DNA from: Cryptomeria japonica
Lineage: Eukaryota; Streptophyta; Pinopsida; Cupressales; Cupressaceae
Assembly (NCBI RefSeq): GCF_030272615.1
Contig: NC_081406.1
Location: 485,307,900 to 485,371,899, forward strand
DNA: 64,000 bases
Direction of reading: 5' to 3'
Under the pieces are notes generated by a model. It was not told the DNA's origin, did no database searches, and worked only from the letters and a program-made list of their open reading frames with translations. Positions 59,341-64,000 of the stretch are shown one piece after another; within the stretch, counting starts at the first letter, position 1; each line of letters opens with the position of its first letter. The position numbers and the translations under genes are program-made.

Positions 59341-60334
59341 AACATTTATTCTAATATTTGTACTTCTGGTTAGGCTTATAGGGCTTATCATACTTGTCAT
59401 GCTTCTCATATATATCATGCTTATCAAATATATCACGCTTATCATCCTTTGACATTCTTTAAAGACACCTAGAAGAAAAAATTCTTATCTTATTAAAATA
59501 TAAACATTTCAAAGGTAACTTCCCATCATACTTATCGGCTCCCTTAAACAATCTCCAAGCAATAAGTGCTTCAAGCTCTTCCAAATATATTTCTTGTTCT
59601 TTGATCTCTCTTATTTCTCTTTCATATTTGGAAACCCTAGATGAAATTTCTCCTGGATCATACTGTTTCTTCTCAGATACAGAGGCTTTAAATGTAGTTT
59701 CATATGTGCCATGTGATTCTCCAAATTCACTCAACTCAAAAGCAGCAAGTTTACCAACCAACATGTCTCTTGTCACAATGGTCGTAGTCTGGATCTCATC
59801 AATAGAAACAACTTTAGATTTGTAAGCAGTTTGCAAGGATCTCAACACTTTAGCAAAAATATCATCTTATTCAAGAGTTCCACCAGCACATTTGATGTTC
59901 ATGATAAGTGCATTCACTTTAGCCATAAAGAATGATATGTTCTCATCTTCTCCTATCTTCAACATCTCATACTTTCCTTTCAAATTCTACAGTTTAGCAA
60001 CTTTGACATGTTTATATCCTTCATACAAGGTCTCTAACTTTTCCCAGATCTCATGTGCAGTTTGCAATCCCATCACATTAGTCATCTATGAATCGGTCAG
60101 GACACTCAACAATGATTCTTTAGCTTTTATGTTATGTTCAGCATCCTTGATCTCATTTGCAGTAACTGGACCATTATTTGGAACATTGTAGGTATTCTTT
60201 GTAATCTTCCAATAATCATCTCCAAGACACTTCAAGTGACACTCCATCCAATCCTTCCATACAGTGTAATTACTTCCATCAAATCTCAAAATCTCTTTCT
60301 TGAAAACATAGGTTGCCATCTTGGATCTCCTCAA
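59341..60334 (-). pseudogene. C1 gag (broken)
   Basis: The ATG at 60334, or more likely 60319 (MATYVFKKEILRFDGSNYTVW), opens gag. HLKCLGDDYWKITKN is nearly the same as in C2. Stops lie near 60086 and at 59987-59989, the latter at the same codon as in C2. A frame from 59848 carries VTRDMLVGKLAAFELSEFGE and a Glu-rich stretch. The zinc knuckle near 59460-59500 is degraded (CLYFNKIRIFSSRC: second Cys and His lost). A His/Asp/Lys-rich linker (KHDIYEKHDKYDK) follows at about 59380-59450. Confidence 0.88.
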
Positions 60335-60361
60335 GTGGTCAAGCTTCTTATGGAGGATCTA

Positions 60362-60375
60362 GACTTGATACCAAT
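60362..60375 (-). promoter_or_regulatory. C1 primer-binding site
   Basis: On minus, ATTGGTATCAAGTC directly follows the 5' LTR. It matches the initiator tRNA-Met complement over TGGTATCA, then departs from it. Confidence 0.75.
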
Positions 60376-60486
60376 TGTTGGCAAAAACAATGAAGGAAAA
60401 CTGAGAGGGGGTGAATCACTTTTCACCAGATCAAACAATTTAAGTATAACTTTAAATCTGATCAACTGCAGCAAGAAAAAAGATAA
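60376..60486 (-). repeat. C1 5' LTR, inner 111 bp left of T1
   Basis: It starts TGTTGGCAAA on plus, which is the LTR 3' end on minus. It carries CTGAGAGGGGGTGAATCA at 60401-60418. It is interrupted after AGATAA by T1 and resumes at 63146. It aligns with the C2 LTR end reversed. Confidence 0.9.
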
Positions 60487-63140
60487 TGATGCAAGAGCAT
60501 TGGAGTAGTTCAAACTGGCATTTGGATTTGATCCTAGTGAGACATCAATCTCGGTATTGGCTCAGTATTGGTATGTTCTTACTAGTTGGTTTTGCAGTGT
60601 ATGGAGCAAAGATGAATTGGGTTGTGGGTGGTTTTTGTAACTTGTGGATCATTGAGAGATATTGTTTTGGGCCTTGTCTGATGTTCCTAGAGGACCGCAT
60701 GTAGTTTTATGCATTTGAAGATGTTCTTGGTGATTTGGGCTGACATGTTATCATTTACATGTTTCATCATGAACTAGTTGGTCTTTGGCCGACTTGATCG
60801 AGTTGTTATTGCTTGCAAATGGTATAAAGGGAAATTTTTGAGATTCATTTTGAGGGACAAAGGTCTAAGAAAGAAGAGATCGAGCGAAGATGTAGCTTCC
60901 AAAGAGATTCTGGTCTGGGGGGACTGAAGTCCTGATCAGTGCAGACTGTTACCGGAGGTTTATTTGTCTAGCAGAAGATCTATGGATCTTAGATGTGTGT
61001 TGTATGGATTGTTTTGTAATCTTGGGCTACGGTCCAACATGTGTAGCCACTGAAGTCTTATGTAATTATTTAAATGGTTGTAATGATAGATTTATCTGTT
61101 ATGGGTTATATCTTATGTTGCTTCTACTGTTAGGGTTGCTTATCGATTATATCTTGTAATCTATTACCAGTTGTTGGTATCTTGAATGGTGTTTTGTTTT
61201 ATAGGCTATAAGGTAGGGATGTCCTTCATTGGGTCTCCCTACCTTGACTGCGTCAAGTGGTATTAGAGCCATTTTGTGAACCTGTTCATCAAAGAAGACC
61301 TAATTATGTACCAGGTGGTTGGAAAGGAAGTTGAGGCATCTTGTGCACTTGTTCAGTTCACCAAACTAGATCAAGTGATGGGACTCAATTTTCAATTAAC
61401 CCTGATAGTTTGATGCAGGAGCACCGAAGTAGTTTAAACCATCATTTGGATGTTATCTTAGTGAGACATCGATCCTGGTATTCACCTGGTATTGGTATAT
61501 TCTTACCGATTGGTTTTGCAGTGTATGGAGCGAAGATGAATCGGGTTGCGGGTGGTTTTTGTAACTTGCGGATCATTGAGTGATGTTGTTTCGGGCCTTG
61601 TCCGATGTTCTGGGAGGACCACGTGTATTTTTATGCATTTGAAGATGTTCTTGGTGGTTTGTACTGGCATGTTATCGTTTACATGTTTCATCATGAACCG
61701 GTTGGTCTTTGGCTGATTTGATCGAGTTGTTATTACTTGCGGAAGGTATAAAGGGAAAGTTTTTAGATTCATTTTGAGGGATAGAGGTCCAAGAAAGAAG
61801 AGATCGAGTGAAGATGTAGCTTCCAAAGAGATTATGGTCCAGGGGGATTGAAGTTCGGAGGGACTGAAGTTTGGATTAGTGCAAAATAGTGCAAACTATT
61901 ACCAGAGGTTTATTTCTCGAGCAGAAGATCTACGAATCTTAGATGTGTGTTTTCTGGATTGTTTTGTAATCCTAGGTTTTTGTCTAGAATGTGTAGCCAT
62001 TGGAAGCTTATGTAATTCTTTAAATGGTTGTAATGATGGATTTATCTGTTACTGGCTATATCTTGTGTTTCTTCTATTGGTTAGGGTTTCTTACTAGTTA
62101 TATCTTGTAATCTGTTACTAGTTGTCGATATCTTGCATGGTGTTTTATTTTATAGGCTACAAAGAAGGGATGTCCTTCATTGGGTCTCCCTACCTTGACC
62201 ATGTCAAGTGGTATCAGAACTGGTTTGTGAACTTGTTGATCGAAGAAGACCTAGTTATGTACCAATTGGTTGGAAAGGAAGTTGAGACAGCTTGTGGACT
62301 TGTTCAGATCGCTGAACCAGATCAAGTGATGGGACTCACTTTTCAATTAACCCAGATAGTCTAATACAGGACCACCTGAATAGTTCAAACTGACATTTGG
62401 ATTGATCCTAGTTAGACATCAATCCTGATATTGGCCCAGTATTGGTATGTTCTTACCAATTGGTCTTGCAGTGTATGGAACGAAGATGAATCAGGTTGCG
62501 GGTGGTTTCCGTAACTTGTGGATCATTGAGCAATGTTGTTTTGGGCCTTGTATGATGTTCTCAGAGGACTGCATGTATTTTTATGCATTTGAATATGTTC
62601 TTGGTGATTTGGGCTAACATATTATCGTTTACACGTTTCATCATGAATTGGTTGGTCTTTGGCCAACTTGATTGATTTGTTATTGCTTGGGGATGGTATA
62701 AAGGGAAAGTTTTGAGATTCATTTTGAGGGACAGAGGTTCGAGAAAGAAGAGATTGAACAAAGATGTATTTTGCAGAGAGATTTTCATCTAGGGGGACCG
62801 AAGTCCAGATCAGTGCATAATAGTGAAGACTATTACCAAAGGTTTATTTATTGAGCAGAAGATCTACAGATCTTAGATGTGTGTTGTATGGATTGTTTTG
62901 TAATCCTAGGCTGCGGTCCAGCATGTGTAGCCGGTGAAGGCTTATATAATTCTTTAAATGGTTATAATGATGGATTTATCTGTTACCAATTATATCTTGT
63001 GTTTCTTCTATCAATTAAGGTTTCTTACCGATTATATCTTGTAATCTGTTACCAATTGTCGGTATCTTGCATGGTGTTTTGTGTTATAGGCTACAAGGTG
63101 GGGACATCCTTCATTGGATCTCCCTACGTTGACTGTGTTA
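60487..63140 (+). mobile_element. T1: tandem TRIM-like element with three LTRs, in the C1 5' LTR
   Basis: LTR A 60487-61255 (769 bp), internal 61256-61410 (155 bp), LTR B 61411-62206 (796 bp), internal 62207-62361 (155 bp), LTR C 62362-63140 (779 bp). The TSD GATAA lies at 60482-60486 and 63141-63145. LTRs start TGATGCA (TAATACA in C) and end GACTGYGTCA-like (GTGTTA in C). Each internal segment starts with a PBS, AGTGGTATTAGAGCC or AGTGGTATCAGAAC, matching initiator tRNA-Met. There is no coding capacity and no clear PPT. The internal size fits TRIM elements, but LTRs near 780 bp are longer than usual for that class. Confidence 0.87.
60833..60840 (+). promoter_or_regulatory. TATA-like box in T1 LTRs
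   Basis: TATAAAGG at 60833 in LTR A, with equivalents at 61747 (B) and 62697 (C), is the only clear TATA-like motif conserved in all three LTRs. Strand and function are inferred from LTR orientation. Confidence 0.5.
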
Positions 63141-63145
63141 GATAA

Positions 63146-64000
63146 GAACAATAAAAACAACACACATAACACCAAGCTTTTGGCATGGAAAACCCAATTA
63201 AGAAAAAAACCACAGTGGGAACCTACCCACAAGAAGATGATACTTTGTAGTAGTATGTGAAAATATTACAATGGGGAATTCACAAGCATTCAGGCACACT
63301 GCCTAGAGCTCACTACTCAAAATAAGAAACCTCAGAAAGGCTACAACCTTTAGGGAAGACTCACTACCTTAAAAGGATTTGGAAAACAATCCAAATTACA
63401 TAAACTGAAAGAATAACATCTCCAAATGCATGATGATAGTTCCGATTAAGCACATTTATCTGCTCTGCAACACTCTCTTCTCTACACTTCTCACCAAAAG
63501 ATGAATTCTCATGTTCGCACATACACAATTCTCTGATAATGTAAACACAATATTGATCACCAAATTACATGAATATGACACCTATTTATACAAATCATCA
63601 ACCTTGACTACAAGGTTGGCTCAAACCTTAAGACCTAATCACAAAATTACATCACACGATACATAGATGAACCACCAGACCAATACAATGCCATGACGAC
63701 ATAGCATGGACCGAAATCAAATCCATGAAAATGCAACACCACTAGAAATATCACCAAGATCATCCACAACATGCTACATGAAAATGTCCCATAACATGAA
63801 GAACATTAGTGGACCCATAAGATCCTCAATAATGCACACAATGATCAATGCAAACTAGCAAAACAAATAGGACATGATTAGGAAACACCAATAAGCATGT
63901 TAGAACCATCCATAATAGCTACACCAACACCACTTAATCAAATCTTCATCGATCAACACGCTGATACTCAAGAACATTCAACAACAACAATTGGGACTAG
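63146..64000 (-). repeat. C1 5' LTR, outer part, running off the window
   Basis: It continues the LTR after T1. It carries the GGAAAACCC ... AAAACCACAGTGGGA module at 63186-63220 and TATAAATA on minus near 63588-63597. From about 63416 it matches the C1 3' LTR from 1767. By that comparison roughly 350 bp of the LTR lie beyond the window. Confidence 0.88.

Larger units (their letters stand above)
1767..64000 (-). mobile_element. C1: outermost Copia element, minus strand, heavily interrupted
   Basis: The native parts, in element order (right to left), are: 5' LTR (63146-64000 and 60376-60486), PBS (60362-60375), gag, protease, integrase (60334-56917), integrase tail (7373-7315), RT and RNase H (4906-3052), G-rich 3' untranslated part, PPT (2706-2720) and 3' LTR (2705-1767). 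It is interrupted by S1, S2, C2 (with everything inside C2), S4 and T1. Reading frames resume across each insertion and match its relative C2. The outer ends and TSD lie off the window. The family looks Sirevirus-like because of its multiple PPT-like motifs; this lineage call is an inference. Confidence 0.88.

Noticed and set aside
60487-63140. A host tandem gene or satellite of about 930 bp period
   Set aside because: PBS sequences after each LTR end, TG...CA-like ends and one flanking TSD identify a retroelement instead.
1-64000. Host protein-coding genes or RNA genes
   Set aside because: All recognisable protein sequence is gag or pol, and no tRNA or rRNA pattern was seen; stretches without genes are LTRs or untranslated parts of elements.

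Overview
This window is plant DNA, almost certainly from a large repeat-rich seed-plant nuclear genome. A gymnosperm is plausible, but the sequence alone cannot settle it. I see no host gene, tRNA, rRNA or CRISPR array. Essentially every base belongs to an LTR retrotransposon, and the elements are nested inside one another. I recovered the order of insertion from LTR ends (TG...CA), 5-bp target-site duplications (TSDs), primer-binding sites (PBS), polypurine tracts (PPT), and host reading frames that resume on the far side of each insertion. All boundaries were read by eye and may be off by a few bases.

Names used below. C1 is the outermost Copia element (minus strand), about 1767 to beyond 64000; both of its outer ends lie off the window. 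C2 is a Copia element of the same family (plus strand, 7374-56911) inserted in C1's pol. G1 is a Ty3/Gypsy element of Tat type (plus, 10367-45621) inserted in C2's pol. G2 is a chromovirus-like Ty3/Gypsy (minus, 19803-28996) inserted in G1's gag. C3 is a gag-only Copia-type element (plus, 36000-43626) in G1's 3' region. C4 is a Copia element (minus, 46251-53263) in C2's integrase region. S1 (1-1766), S2 (4907-7314), S3 (11588-16323) and S4 (57215-58331) are LTRs without a visible internal part; S2, S3 and S4 are solo LTRs with TSDs. T1 (60487-63140) is a small coding-free element with three LTRs and two 155-bp internal segments, that is, a tandem TRIM-like element.

Layout from left to right: S1 inside the C1 3' LTR; C1 RNase H and RT, broken by S2; start of C2 (5' LTR, gag, protease); G1 5' LTR; S3; G1 leader and gag; G2; G1 protease, RT, two RNase H domains and integrase; G1 3' region holding C3; G1 3' LTR; C2 integrase; C4; C2 RT and RNase H; C2 3' LTR; C1 integrase, broken by S4; C1 protease and gag; C1 5' LTR, broken by T1. 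The deepest layers (G2, S3, C3) sit three insertions deep.

Every coding region is decayed by stop codons and, in most cases, frameshifts, so none should make a full protein. Domain order is nevertheless complete in C1, C2, C4, G1 and G2: gag, protease, integrase, RT, RNase H for Copia; gag, protease, RT, RNase H, integrase for Gypsy. The most unusual content is the completeness of the nest, the tandem three-LTR T1, telomere-like hairpins and a GC-rich palindrome array inside Gypsy LTRs, a G-patch-like segment in G1, and a block shared by the LTR ends of otherwise different Copia families.
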